From Trichosporon coremiiforme (Eukaryota; Basidiomycota; Tremellomycetes; Trichosporonales; Trichosporonaceae): a stretch of 64,000 nt of DNA. Of the stretch, positions 1 through 10,560 are shown in pieces. Location of the stretch: positions 310,001-374,000 of the forward strand of contig BCJJ01000018.1 in assembly GCA_039545355.1 (NCBI GenBank), written 5' to 3'. The notes beneath the pieces were generated by a model. That model searched no databases. It saw only the letters and a list, made by a program, of their open reading frames with translations, and was not told where the DNA came from. The position numbers and the translations under genes were made by a program. Position 1 is the stretch's first letter, and each line of letters starts with the position of its first letter.

Positions 1-1839
1 TGCAACTTGAAGTCGGAAGTCACGGCACGCAAGATCCGCAACCTCACAAGGCTTCTCGCACCCAGCTGACGATGCTAAAGTCTGCATGCTGTCACTCCTC
101 GGTCGTCTGCTGTTCACATGATGACCGAAAAATCGCGCTGCTGCTTTGATTCGCATCGACTGGAGGGCTCGCGCTCGCTTGGGGTTGCGCTCTGTGCGTT
201 TATCGCGTTTGCCGCGCCTGCATTCGCTCTCGTCTCGCAGGGCGGTAACTGTGAAGCAGTCAGAGTCGCAAGCAAGGTTCAGGTCGAGGAACCGCATACC
301 TCATGATGTCAATTTCCCATTTTTCTCGCTTGACCCCTGCATTGGCACTTTAGAGAGTCGCAGGTGGACACGGCCCAGGCTTTCCATGCATGAGGCCGAG
401 GGCTAGCCACCCGATCACAGGTATCCGCATCCCGTGGCCCTAGTGGTGAAAGTCGACTGGTAAACGCTAACAACCCTCCTGATACCGGAATCGAGAGGAC
501 CGTGATCCAGCGTTGGTCAATGGGCTGGATCGCGACCCAACTCGCAGCACATGTTAGCGAATAGGGCACGAGCTACGCTGAGCTGAATGGTTGTTCGATC
601 TCAGAGTGGGTGCAATCCCCCAAGCACCAAAGCGTAGAGGTGCCACTGCCCGAACGCTGTGCGCAGAATGCGAGACATGGTAGTGCGCCGTCTTGTGTTG
701 TCAGTTCGTCGAGACTGGACTTCCTTACAGAGCGCAGCCAGAGCACCTGAACGCGATAGCGGGAAAACAAAAAGGGCGCCCCCTCGTACCTCTGAACGGG
801 GCTGAGTGGATATCATCCGAGACTTTTCCAGGGCTGGCAACCTCCGTGACACTCAAGAAAGCCTCAAGAAACACGCCAGCGAAACGTGGATACTCGGGGC
901 GCTGTGCTGAGGCTTGAGCTGTCAGGTATTGAGGCAATATGACTGCGGCACGCTCGCACATATGACGACAAACCGGATATACTTACACCCCAGTAGAGGG
1001 ACTCGTATGAGGACAACAAGTTCCTTTGCTGGGACGCCCTAGGTGCGGGTCAGCGTCATACGAGCATGTGCACAGCTGGACTGCTGTCGGAGCGTGCACC
1101 AATACCTAAGAGTCAAAGAGTCGCATGAACGCTAGAATACATCATGTGGCCGCGGTTAGCCTGTCAGTTCGCTGGGAGAGTGGGGACATGGGGAAGCATT
1201 TTTCCCAGGGAAATGCCAGAAAGGGGCACCGCTCAGGAGTCTGATCAGGTCATGATATGCTGAGGAATGGAAATAGCTCGTATCGGTGTGGGGCAGTGGG
1301 GAACGCTGTAATCTCGATCTGTGATCCGGCCACCTAGCCAACTGCAGCCAACTGTCTTCTGGATTTCGTGCTTCCGATAATCGGTATTCAACGACGTGTC
1401 AGATGCGCTCATTCTGCCTAAATCTTTGACGCCATTGGACATGTTTGATCCCTCTGCCCGCTCTACGGCTGTGGCTCGAGTGGCTGTAGTGAGAGAAGGC
1501 AATTCATTCATTTGCAGGACGCACCCAGCCGTGCGCCTGCACCGCGCACATCCTGTTCCCATAGCTCTTGGCGAAGTGGGTCTCGGATGGCAGCTCGAAC
1601 AGCACGACATCCCGAGTTCTGCTCTGCCCCTTGACGTAGGAGTGCCGGTGCCCTAGGTGAGTCGAGGCGCGAGCAAGGGATCAAGGGAAGGAACGACGAG
1701 AAAAGTGGACCCACTGCCGGGGCTCCGTAACACAAGGCGGCTGCATGCCAGCGGCTGCTAGCTTCAGCTGCCCAGGTGATTTATACAGAGCGACCAGATG
1801 GACACTAGGACCCACGCACGAGATCCAGAGATGACGGGT

Positions 1840-1847
1840 TGACGTCA
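1840..1847. promoter_or_regulatory. CRE-like palindrome TGACGTCA
   Basis: This is a perfect 8-bp match to the ATF/CREB bZIP consensus. A second copy lies about 200 bp away at 2045-2052. No gene start is recognised nearby, so a function is only inferred. Confidence 0.3.
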
Positions 1848-1975
1848 AAAGCTACGCGCGCTTAGAAGGTGTCCTCTGTCCGCTCATTCTCTCCGCTGGC
1901 ATGTTGCAGGATCATAGGACGGCGTACATGCCCGTATGACCGTGATGTCCACGACCGACGATGCCCGCGATGCCC

Positions 1976-2005
1976 GCGCCTGGATGACCTGCGCCTGGAT
2001 GACCT
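1976..2005. repeat. Tandem 15-bp duplication
   Basis: The unit GCGCCTGGATGACCT occurs twice head to tail (1976-1990 and 1991-2005). It is preceded by two copies of GATGCCCGC (1960-1977). This looks like a local slippage product. Confidence 0.75.
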
Positions 2006-2044
2006 GCCGCGATGCCGCCCGGCTCGCTGGCCGAGCAACTGTAA

Positions 2045-2052
2045 TGACGTCA
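2045..2052. promoter_or_regulatory. CRE-like palindrome TGACGTCA
   Basis: This is the second perfect ATF/CREB-type palindrome in the gene-free left end. No gene start is recognised beside it. Confidence 0.3.
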
Positions 2053-2978
2053 AAGGGCCATCCTACCCTTGCCCATACAGGTGCCCCAGGTCTCAGGAAC
2101 CAGGGCCGCAGATTCCATAACCTTAGTACGACTGCGTTGCCACTCGTGCCACGTGTATGCCAGGGCTCGCACCTTCAGGTTGAGGCATCACCTGGACAAA
2201 TGTGTAACAGCATCCTGCACACTCCTTCTCGTTCAGTAATGACTCAATTGTGCGCTAATCAGCCTTTAACGGTCCGGGCCTTTTAAAGGCGACTGCTTAT
2301 TAGCGGTCCGCCACAATGCGGAACGCCATTGTATCGCGGCCAACACACCCTCCCGGCATGTTGTGCTTAGGCCCGTTGGAGGTAACCGCATTCCTCGCGC
2401 CAAGCTGTTATCCCGCGGTCCTGCAGGTATGATCAGGATCGTGCCACGATGTGTAGCCATGTTGAGATTGGGAGGCGTGGAAGTGAACATGTGTTCGTCC
2501 CTGGTCCCGCGTCCCATCCATGAGGACATCTGACCTACAGTGTTGTTCTCCAGCCTTCTCGTTGCTGGTGTGGCATCACGCCCTGGCCGCTTCTTCTACT
2601 CCAATGCTCTGTAGCGCTTTGACTGCACAGGCCGAACTAAAAGCGACATCCTGGTCATTATCTGCATTTTTTTGGGCATTGTTTCTGGTTTTGCGTAAGA
2701 CTTCTGTTTCTCTATGCTGGGCACAAGTCTGTAGCCCTGTCGAGCGGACCATATAGGACACGATCTCTGACCCAAATACAGCGCTCGGTGTGATCTGTCA
2801 GGCGAGAGAGCGCAGAACGCTGAATGGAGAACGGGGATGCAGATAGTGAGTAGAAGCAGAGAGGAGCAGGCGCGGGAATCCCATAAAGATGTGGAACGGC
2901 GAGAATGAGACCGGAAAGCTACTCGGGCTGAGGTACCGAGTGTGGGACCAAGGACCTTGTCCACTTGTCCTTCTGCAC

Positions 2979-4586
2979 TTAGACGACGATTACTTCGGGG
3001 GTGTCGGGCTTCGAGTCCGGCTTGACATCCTCTTTCTTCGTTCTTTCATTTCCAGTTGAATCGCCGTTGGCAGTCGTACCATTTTTCAGCTTGGAGCCAT
3101 TCTCCTTCGCCTCCTCCTTGGCCTTCTTGTCCTTGTCAGACGTGGGTTGACTGGGTGTAGCAGACCTCGAGGACTTCTCCTTAGCCTTCCCCAGAGAGGC
3201 AAGGTTGCGGTAGCCGTCCGGGTACTGAGTCTTCTGAAATAGTTAGACACTTCCCAAACTTCCAGAGAGCGCCCGCTGCCTGTCACCACTCACCCATTCC
3301 GGGCGAATGACCTTGTCCACATCTTCGGCAATCTTCTTCGTGATCCTTTACGCTGTCAGCGGAGCGTTCGTAGTTCTACCACCGCCGGGATACTCACAAC
3401 TTGATCGTCGACTCGGAGACGCCTGCGACGCCGGAGATCTCCTTAGGGGTGCTCGAGTTCTCGAAGAGGATACAGGTGAAAAATAGAACACCAGCAGCAA
3501 TCGACAAAGGACTGCGGCCATCAATGCACGACTTCTTCACGGCCGTCACTGCAATGTGCTTCGAGGCGTTGAAGATCGTGTTGCCCAGATCCAGATAGTT
3601 GCAGAAACGTCCGAGCATTCCTTCAGTCGACTCGCTGGCACTGCTGAAACCTTGCGGCTGCGAGATACCGCGACGCTGTTGCTCCGCCATAACGACCATA
3701 CGCAGCTCGTTGAACACTTTTCCAAGATCGGCCTTCGGCACTTTGACGGCCTTACCAACCTCACGGAAGGAACGGGCCGCTCCAGCGGCACGACACGCGA
3801 AAAGCACGCACGCCGCGATGATCGTATCCGGGTGCTTGCCTTTGGACACGCTCTGCTCGTCACCGATGACATAGGCGTGCTGAGCTCGCTCGGCAATCGA
3901 CCGAGGCAGTTGCATCGAGTCGCAGACCTCATTGATGCGAGAGAAAGCCGCCTGGAGCTGAGCGGGGGTGGAGCGAGTACCAGATGCTGTAGCAGTAGCC
4001 TGCTGATTCGCTCGATTCTGAGCGCGCTGTAAGTCACGCGACATGCCAGTACGACCGTCGCGCCCGGAGATACTCGTCTCAAGAGGAGCATGTCCCAATA
4101 GAGGGTTGCTCGGACCTCCGACACGGGAGGGGTCGTCACCGCCTTCATCACCAGCGAATGTCTGTCATCAGTCTTCTGCCTCGGGGATAGATACATACAC
4201 GCCCTGCGCCGTTAGCAACTACGCCCAAGCGTGAACTAGAGCATGAACTACTCACACTCGCTACGGGTATCGACAATGCGGTCACCTAAGATCGTTCCAC
4301 AGTCTCCACAGACCTGGTTGTTAGAAAGAAACGGCTGCATAGACTGACGAGATCACCGTGGCTGTACTCCTCGATGATGTTCGGAGGATCGGTACGACAG
4401 TTAGGGCACAAGTGTCGCACTGCGAGATCCGGCACAATCGGCTGACCGTACTTGCCCTGCGAAGGAGATGGCCATTTGCGAACGACGTACGTGGAGGCAA
4501 CGAGGAGGAAGGCATGTAAGCAGCAAGCAAGGCTGTGAACTGGTCACACTTACCACAGGCGCCTTCGGACCAGCGACTCCGTTCAT
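2979..4586 (-). CDS. SUA7: Transcription initiation factor IIB (TFIIB)
   Basis: General RNA polymerase II factor that bridges TBP-bound promoter and polymerase in the nucleus. My model has exons 4554-4586, 4349-4456, 4256-4313, 4199-4203, 3398-4161, 3294-3345 and 2979-3233, giving 424 aa. The N-terminal zinc ribbon has Cys28-x2-Cys31 and Cys49-x2-Cys52, followed by the B-reader/linker motif EWRTF (residues 66-70). Two cyclin folds follow, at roughly 120-210 and 225-310. The last 85 or so residues are a Lys/Glu-rich tail ending in EVIVV, longer than in yeast or human TFIIB. Exon 4 is only 5 nt and completes Trp67 and Arg68. Intron 5 needs an AAG acceptor to keep frame. An in-frame ATG at 4616 is an alternative start. 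The gene is divergent from EAF3. The family call is very secure; the last two introns are less so. Confidence 0.93.
4199..4203 (-). other. 5-nt microexon of the TFIIB gene
   Basis: The five bases GGCGT (minus strand) are flanked by an upstream intron 4204-4255, which ends GCTAACGGCGCAG, and a downstream intron 4162-4198, which starts GTATGT. Exon 3 ends GAG-T and exon 5 starts ACA-TTC. Only this insertion restores Glu-Trp-Arg-Thr-Phe, invariant in TFIIB. Confidence 0.85.
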
Positions 4587-5742
4587 GTTGGGTACGTCAG
4601 ATCTATAGACCAGCAAAGAGGCGACGATGCAAAGTAGATCGGTGTCGCTTCAACGTCTCTACCGGAGAGGAAGCGCGAAACAGCAAGATCGGGTGGCAAC
4701 ACGCAAAATATGTCAGCACAATGCTCTCTTATATGATGTTGGTTCCCCCAGCCCTGCCTCTTCACATGATCTCCATCAATGTGTGCATTGCAATAGCTTC
4801 ACCACGGGCGTGGCGATGATGCATGATTGGATTGATGCCAGGAGGGCGAAGAAATGGACAATGGGCCCAGAACCCCCAGCTGACACTCACCCGAGCCAAG
4901 TCTGCTTGAACAGACAAAAGCCGATCTCCCTTGCAGCGTCACTCGCGAAAAATCGTCGTGTGAAACCGTAGGTAGTCAGCGCAGACCTGGGTGGGAAGAT
5001 CGCTGAGTTTTAGGCAGTCGTGAGATGAATGAGGTGAAGGCGAGAGTTCCTCGATGTACGGCTCCGTTGGTTGACTTGGTGACTTGCAGTTCGTGTGTCG
5101 GTACCAAACGATTCGGTGGGACAAAGCTAAAAGTGCAGCCCACTTAGCTAAACTGGCCAGAGCTTCACACGTGGTGGTGGCCAGGGCAAAACATGAGATC
5201 GTGTCTGCAAATTAGGGTCCGTCGGCCGCACCTTGGATTCTCTCCTCCTTCCTCCAGTCTTACTGATCGCGATACTGACAAGTGCGGAGTCCATCCTGTA
5301 CGTTAACGTCTGTCGCTGTCAACGGTGACAGAGGCAGACGGACTGTTGGTTGCGCTAACGACAGTCTAGAGGCCGAAGTGTATCTCAAGTTGAGAAGGAG
5401 CTGCTCCCGAGTTACGAAGCTCGATCAGCGCGTATTCGCAACAACAATATCGGCCCGCTGCGCCTGCTTGTCCACCAGCAACCTTAGCCAGGTTCCTCTC
5501 TTCCTATAGCGGATAGGACAGTCGACTACCATCATCGCATTCTCAAGCAGTGAACTTCGGACACGTTTTCGGAGTTGACCCGTCTCTGAAGTGACGAGTG
5601 CCCCACACAAGTGAGTATCACATACACTCATCCGCAGACCGCAGCTCACGCGATTTGTCCTCGCACTCGCTAACCACTTCAGAAGAAACTCTTGTCACCT
5701 TCACATCCCTCTAGTCCCCTGATCTCATCAACCGTCTCCACG
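4587..5742. other. Divergent promoter region TFIIB / EAF3
   Basis: This 1.16 kb spacer lies between two divergent starts. I see no convincing exon. The last 60 bases before the EAF3 ATG are pyrimidine-rich, typical of fungal leaders. Confidence 0.6.
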
Positions 5743-7070
5743 ATGGCCGCCAGCAACAGCCAGAACCCCAACCACCAGCCGAACCAGTTCACGACGGACG
5801 AGTATGTCCTCGCATACCACGGCCCCCTTCTATATGAAGCTCGCGTGAGTGCCATTAAAATGTGCCTTGGTATCAGCACTACGATTTGCAGTCGCTCAGA
5901 GGGCTAAACGTTGCGCGGTGCCGACTGGATGCTGACATATACTTCTGCCTATCCGTATTTTCACCTATTTTCGGATTTTTGCGCTCAGATCCTCCTCGCC
6001 GAGAACTGGAACGAATCAAACACGCTTCTGGGGACAACCGGACCCCATTATTTCATTCACTATAAAGGATGGAAGCAGACGTGAGTGTGGATGAGGTGAA
6101 GTTGTTGCCGTCGATCCGTGCACGGGCAGTCACCCCGCTGATCATGAGCCGGCTAACTATCAGGTGGGACGAGTGGGTGCCCGAGATGCGGTTGCTCAAG
6201 TTGAACGAGGCTGGCTTCGCCAAGCGTCGTGCACTTCTTGAGGCTCAGACGAAGAAGAATCGGCCGGTGGCGGCAGCGGCTGCCGAGGCGTTGGCCCCTC
6301 TCAGTAAGGGCAAGGACGGGAAGGGGAAGAAGGGAGAGAGCAGCAGGAAGCGTACGCGCGACGCTGGTTTGGACACGGTGGGTGCGATGGTTAGCGTTGG
6401 CTTGCTAATGTCGTCAGGAGGCTGAGTTCCTGAAGCGTCCTGAGGTGAAGATTGTTATTCCTCAGGTTCTCAAGCTTCAGCTTGTCGATGACTGGGAGAA
6501 TGTTACGAAGAATAACCAGCTGGTCACCCTTCCCCGCAAACCGAACGTCCGCAACCTTCTCGACGAGTACAGGGCGTATGTTCAGTCCACGAAGAAGGAA
6601 CGTTCTCAGTAAGTCTTGCGTCTGAATCCTTTTCCTTTCTGACGACAGACGATCAACTGCTCTCCTGGACGAGATTATTGCCGGCATAAACCTTTACTTT
6701 GACAAGGCTTTGGGTAACAATCTGCTGTACCGTTTCGAGCGTGCGCAGTATGTCGAGCAGAAGAGGTCAGCGGGAGACAGGCCCATGAGCGAGATCTACG
6801 GTGCTGAGCATCTGCTGCGCCTGTTCGGTTAGTCCATTGATCCGCGATCATGCGCTAACAGTAGTCAACTTCGGACCCTTCATTGCCTATACCAACATCG
6901 ACACAGAGTCCCTCAACATTCTGCGCGAGTACATCAACGACATTATGAAGTAAGTGGGATCTGCTTTGCGGCTGCTAACGGATAGGTGGATGATTAAGGA
7001 GCAGAAGCGTCTGTTTGTCAAGGAGTACGAGACGACTACCACCCAGTATCAGAACCTTTCGAGGACATAG
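5743..7070 (+). CDS. EAF3: MRG15/Eaf3-type chromodomain protein
   Basis: Chromatin reader of the NuA4 acetyltransferase and Rpd3S deacetylase complexes, known in yeast to bind methylated H3K36. Exons are 5743-5844, 5989-6080, 6164-6377, 6418-6608, 6649-6827, 6865-6949 and 6986-7070, giving 315 aa. Residues 20-75 form the chromo-barrel, with YEAR, HYFIHYKGWKQTWDEWV and the aromatic residues expected for methyl-lysine binding. A basic Lys/Arg-rich linker follows at about 95-135. The MRG domain (about 140-315) shows RPEVKIVIPQVLKLQLVDDW, the LLDEY motif and EIYGAEHLLRLFVNF. Six introns of 36-144 nt keep frame. The exon 6 acceptor is read as TAG because the nearer AACAG sits too close to the branch site. 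The gene converges on the LC8 gene. The Eaf3 name rests on domain order. Confidence 0.93.
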
Positions 7071-7360
7071 TCCTGATGTTGTCATACCCGTTCACCACAC
7101 ACTGAATCAAGCAAGCTCGGATACGTTCCCCTTGCCCGGCCCTCCCTCCAAACCCTAGAGGCTCTACTACTTCCACTACTTGTTATTAGACTTGGGCGCC
7201 TGCTCTCGATGTCATTTATAGGATGTTATATGTGTTCAACAACTGATTGCATTGTGTGAGCCCTAAACCACGCCAGGGGTGGAGTTTTAAACGATGAGAG
7301 GAAACAAAGGTGTTTGATGATGATGCGAAGTAGGTCTAGAGTTGGCTATTGATGGATAGA

Positions 7361-8063
7361 TCACGAGGTCTTCCACAGGAGGATGGCGATCTGGCCAATG
7401 TAGAAGTAGATGAAGTTCTTCGTCTCTGCATTGTTAGCTTCGGCACGAACACCACAGCGTCCTGGGCGCCATCGGCGGCAAAGACGCCCAGATCTAAACG
7501 GACGCCCTCTCTTGCACGACGGATGTGCTGACTCACCGTGAGTGACGAAAGATCCGAAGCTGGGAGCGAGGTCAGCACCGATACGGAGCGAGGGGGGCAA
7601 GGGAGACTCACTGTTTCCCAACAACACAGTGCCAGGTTGTGTTGTACAGCCTGTCGAACTCCTTCTTGATGTACATAGCGACGTCCTTCTCAACGGCGTA
7701 CTTCTCGAGCGCGGTGACGGCCATCTGCGTCGCGGTCTCCTGCATCTCTTCGGACACTGTTGTTAGCCTTCGCTCCTGCAGAAACACGTGTAGACAGAGG
7801 AATGAAGACCATGCTGCATGCCGTCGTGCTCGAGCTCGACCGACGATCTGCTGCGCGCTGCTAGTGCAGCACGCAGAGGTCCATGGCGTAGTTGCTGTAA
7901 GACGTGCTGTCGGGTCTCACGGAAGCAAGGCGCATGAGCAGAAGCAAGCGGCCAGCTTGTCGCCGGTCACATCTGAACATTTTGTTCACGTCCACTACTC
8001 ACTGTCCACGCTCTTGATCACAGCCTTGACATCCGGCTTCTGCTCTGAGGACGGGGCGGACAT
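7361..8063 (-). CDS. DYN2: Dynein light chain LC8
   Basis: Small dimeric hub protein of cytoplasmic dynein that also binds many other partners. Exons are 8003-8063, 7612-7756, 7537-7559 and 7361-7425, giving 97 aa against about 89 in animals; the extra residues are at the N-terminus. Family hallmarks are all visible: DMSEEMQ at residues 20-26, [30 protein letters not shown] and the C-terminal [19 protein letters not shown]. Exon 3 is only 23 nt. The first intron is 246 nt, long for this window. The gene is convergent with EAF3 and divergent from KHA1 across 2.5 kb. The identification is very secure. Confidence 0.95.
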
Positions 8064-10560
8064 GGTTGCTAGTTGTTGTTCGGGGGTGGCGGGTTGAGGG
8101 TCGGAGTCCGGGGTAACGGTGAAGTGAGAAGTCTCAACGCCGGACAATTGAGAAAGGAGGGGGCAGAGAGATGCTGAGACTGAGACTGAGTGTGCACACG
8201 CTTGTTTGTTGTTGCTGTGTTCGTCGACATTCGCCCGATAGGCAGCGGTCAAGGCGTCTCTACACGCTACGCGTGCGTGCCTGACGAGGGGGCCGCGGAG
8301 ATCATCACATCTCCTTCGGTTGTTCAGGTCACGTGTTGGTGACTATCTCGTTGCTGCCGATTCTGTATGGCGAGCAACGCTCATGGGACGAAGCAACGTT
8401 CGTGCGCATGAATGAGAACAGACCTTGGACGAGCTATAGGCATTGTTGGCCTACGTAAAGCCGTGGACCCGCACGTCGTGTGGTCGAAGGGGTTGTTGGT
8501 GCCGATGACAGCTAGCACTAGGCGGCAAGGCTGCACGGCCAGATGCTGAAGGATAGTGCAGATGTGCAGCCGTATTATTGGGATGAGCGTCGACGAGCGA
8601 TCAGATTGAGATGGCTCTAGATTATTCATGTTCGAAGCATGGGTACTTTCGTTATTTCGATTAGGAGCCTGAATCCCAGGACCCGTTCCGATCTCGGTCC
8701 CAACAGACCGTTGTCGATGGGATGAGACGGCGAGTTACCAGACGATCGAAATAAGGTTGTCGTGACGCGCCCCGAGATGCCAGAGCTGTTCCAGCTGATC
8801 ACGATCACTCGGGGTGGACTCGACTGTATTGCACGGCACCGCGTATCGTAACCGGGTTGCACAGAGATGTGCCTTTGACACCTGCCGATTGCACAATGAG
8901 GCGATCCCAGCGCCCCAGCACGTCCACATCAGAATTGCGTACACCACATGTGCATGCACGGTGCGATAATGTGATAAAAGGTGTCTCGCAAACGCGCCGA
9001 GGAGTAACCGGTGCTCGCAATGAATGTTATTAAACGGGGCGGTGCATAGTGTGCGCAGGAGCTACGCCACCCAAAATGGGCCCGTGGCACCATGCCGCCA
9101 TCCCGCAGACCATGGGACACGACTTACCGGCGGCATCAGGTTCGGAGTAGGAACCATGCCACGGAGAGATCGGGTGAATGGGACGCCAATAGGATGCCAT
9201 TGAGGCCTGTAAATGCCTGAGACGCGTGAAGCACTTTTTGGCGACGTATGTGAGGGGCAACGGCGGAGCCAGTGGAGCCACGGAGGGCCCATGCATAGGG
9301 GTCACCGTCGAGACGAAGGGCAAAACAGGTCGGACGACGCTTACAGTGGGTTTGTGAGGAAACGAGGATGCGAGTTCCAACTGGTGATGCTACGCCTTGG
9401 TGGGAAGAAGCGACCGCCCGCAGCCGACGAGCACACCAGCAGTGTCGGAGCCGCTTAGCGTTGGTGCCTCAGTGGCACGGGTGACCCCCGTTCTGCCTCT
9501 CTTCAGTTTTCGAGACTTGAAAAGCTTAACAACGCCCTCAGTCTAGAACGCACACGGATGCGCGGGCGGTCGTGTTCTGTCTGATTCCACTCACTGATCA
9601 GCCAAGGTGTCTTACGAAGGCAAAGGTGACGACCCACCTTGGCCAAGAGAGATCCAGAGTAACTGCCCGAATGATTCTTGCTCGGCACGGGTGGTGCGAG
9701 GTACGAGACGAGGGGGCCCAAGCGAGCGCCATCGGAGGGTTAAGGGGCATGGCACTCTGTTCGTTACACCCTCGTCACATCACTCGTGACGGATAGGAGG
9801 AGGGACGGTCACCCAGCATTCATAAGACGGCCGGCGACAGAGTGATATGCATGCAGACCCATCGCCCGTTTCCCAACATATCTCTTGACCGTTCATCGCA
9901 CAGGTTGTGGGGCCATAAGTTCGCCAAGTCGGGGCCAAAGACACAGACAGCTACGACGTCCCCCTATCAAAGTCTCCAACCTGGTTATCGCCACTGGCCG
10001 GAAAGTGATCCCGCGTCCACGGCGATCAGTTCCATCACCCCCTGCCTTTTGTCCCGCAAAGCACCGCAGTACTGCATCTTATTCTCAGTCGACATCGCCA
10101 CCCGAGCACCGTCGCGCTTTCACATCGCCTTCAGACGCTTCGGAAACGCGGACCCCTTGTTGCATCCCACCATCCGCAGTGCATTCAGTGCATCACAACC
10201 GTCTGCCGTTTGTTGGAGCCACAGGGCGACGTGAATACGGTACGTGACACTTTCGGCTCAGGCTCCCTCAAACGCTCCTTGGCACGTTGCTGGCGCACCT
10301 GGGACAGAATGCCTCGCGTTGATCTGTCTTTGGGCACGTCCCCTGATCTAAACACAGTCATCTGATCACTCTGCTTCTTCCTTCCAGCCGCCGAGCCCTC
10401 GTCTCTGAGACCCGGCGATAGCAGTCGCTAACCTGTCGCAGCTCACCGCTCGACTCTTTAACCCTCGGCCCCGATCTTCTTATCGAACTCCCCATCCTCC
10501 GTTCGCGAGTTTCGTCGACCTCTTCCCACGAGCAGCAATTGCTCAACCTCTCTCTTCGAC
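8064..10560. other. Long divergent spacer LC8 / KHA1
   Basis: About 2.5 kb lies between two divergent starts. Open frames around 9030-9380 (-) and 9842-10234 (+) have no recognisable domains and no matching splice structure, so I do not call them. The last 200 bases before KHA1 are pyrimidine-rich and likely its leader. Confidence 0.55.

Larger units (their letters stand above)
1..2978. other. Gene-free left end
   Basis: I see no coding exon here that I recognise on either strand. The open frames are short and overlap each other on both strands, without the splice pattern seen in neighbouring genes. The stretch holds two perfect TGACGTCA palindromes (1840-1847 and 2045-2052) and a small tandem duplication (1976-2005). 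It may be the 3' flank of TFIIB plus the upstream region of a gene outside the window. Confidence 0.6.

Noticed and set aside
1..2978. Mobile element or subtelomeric repeat at the left end
   Set aside because: No telomere repeats, terminal repeats, transposase or reverse-transcriptase motifs are visible.
9030..10234. Possible small genes in the KHA1 spacer (9030-9380 minus, 9842-10234 plus)
   Set aside because: No domain, no splice pattern like the neighbours, and overlapping open frames on both strands.
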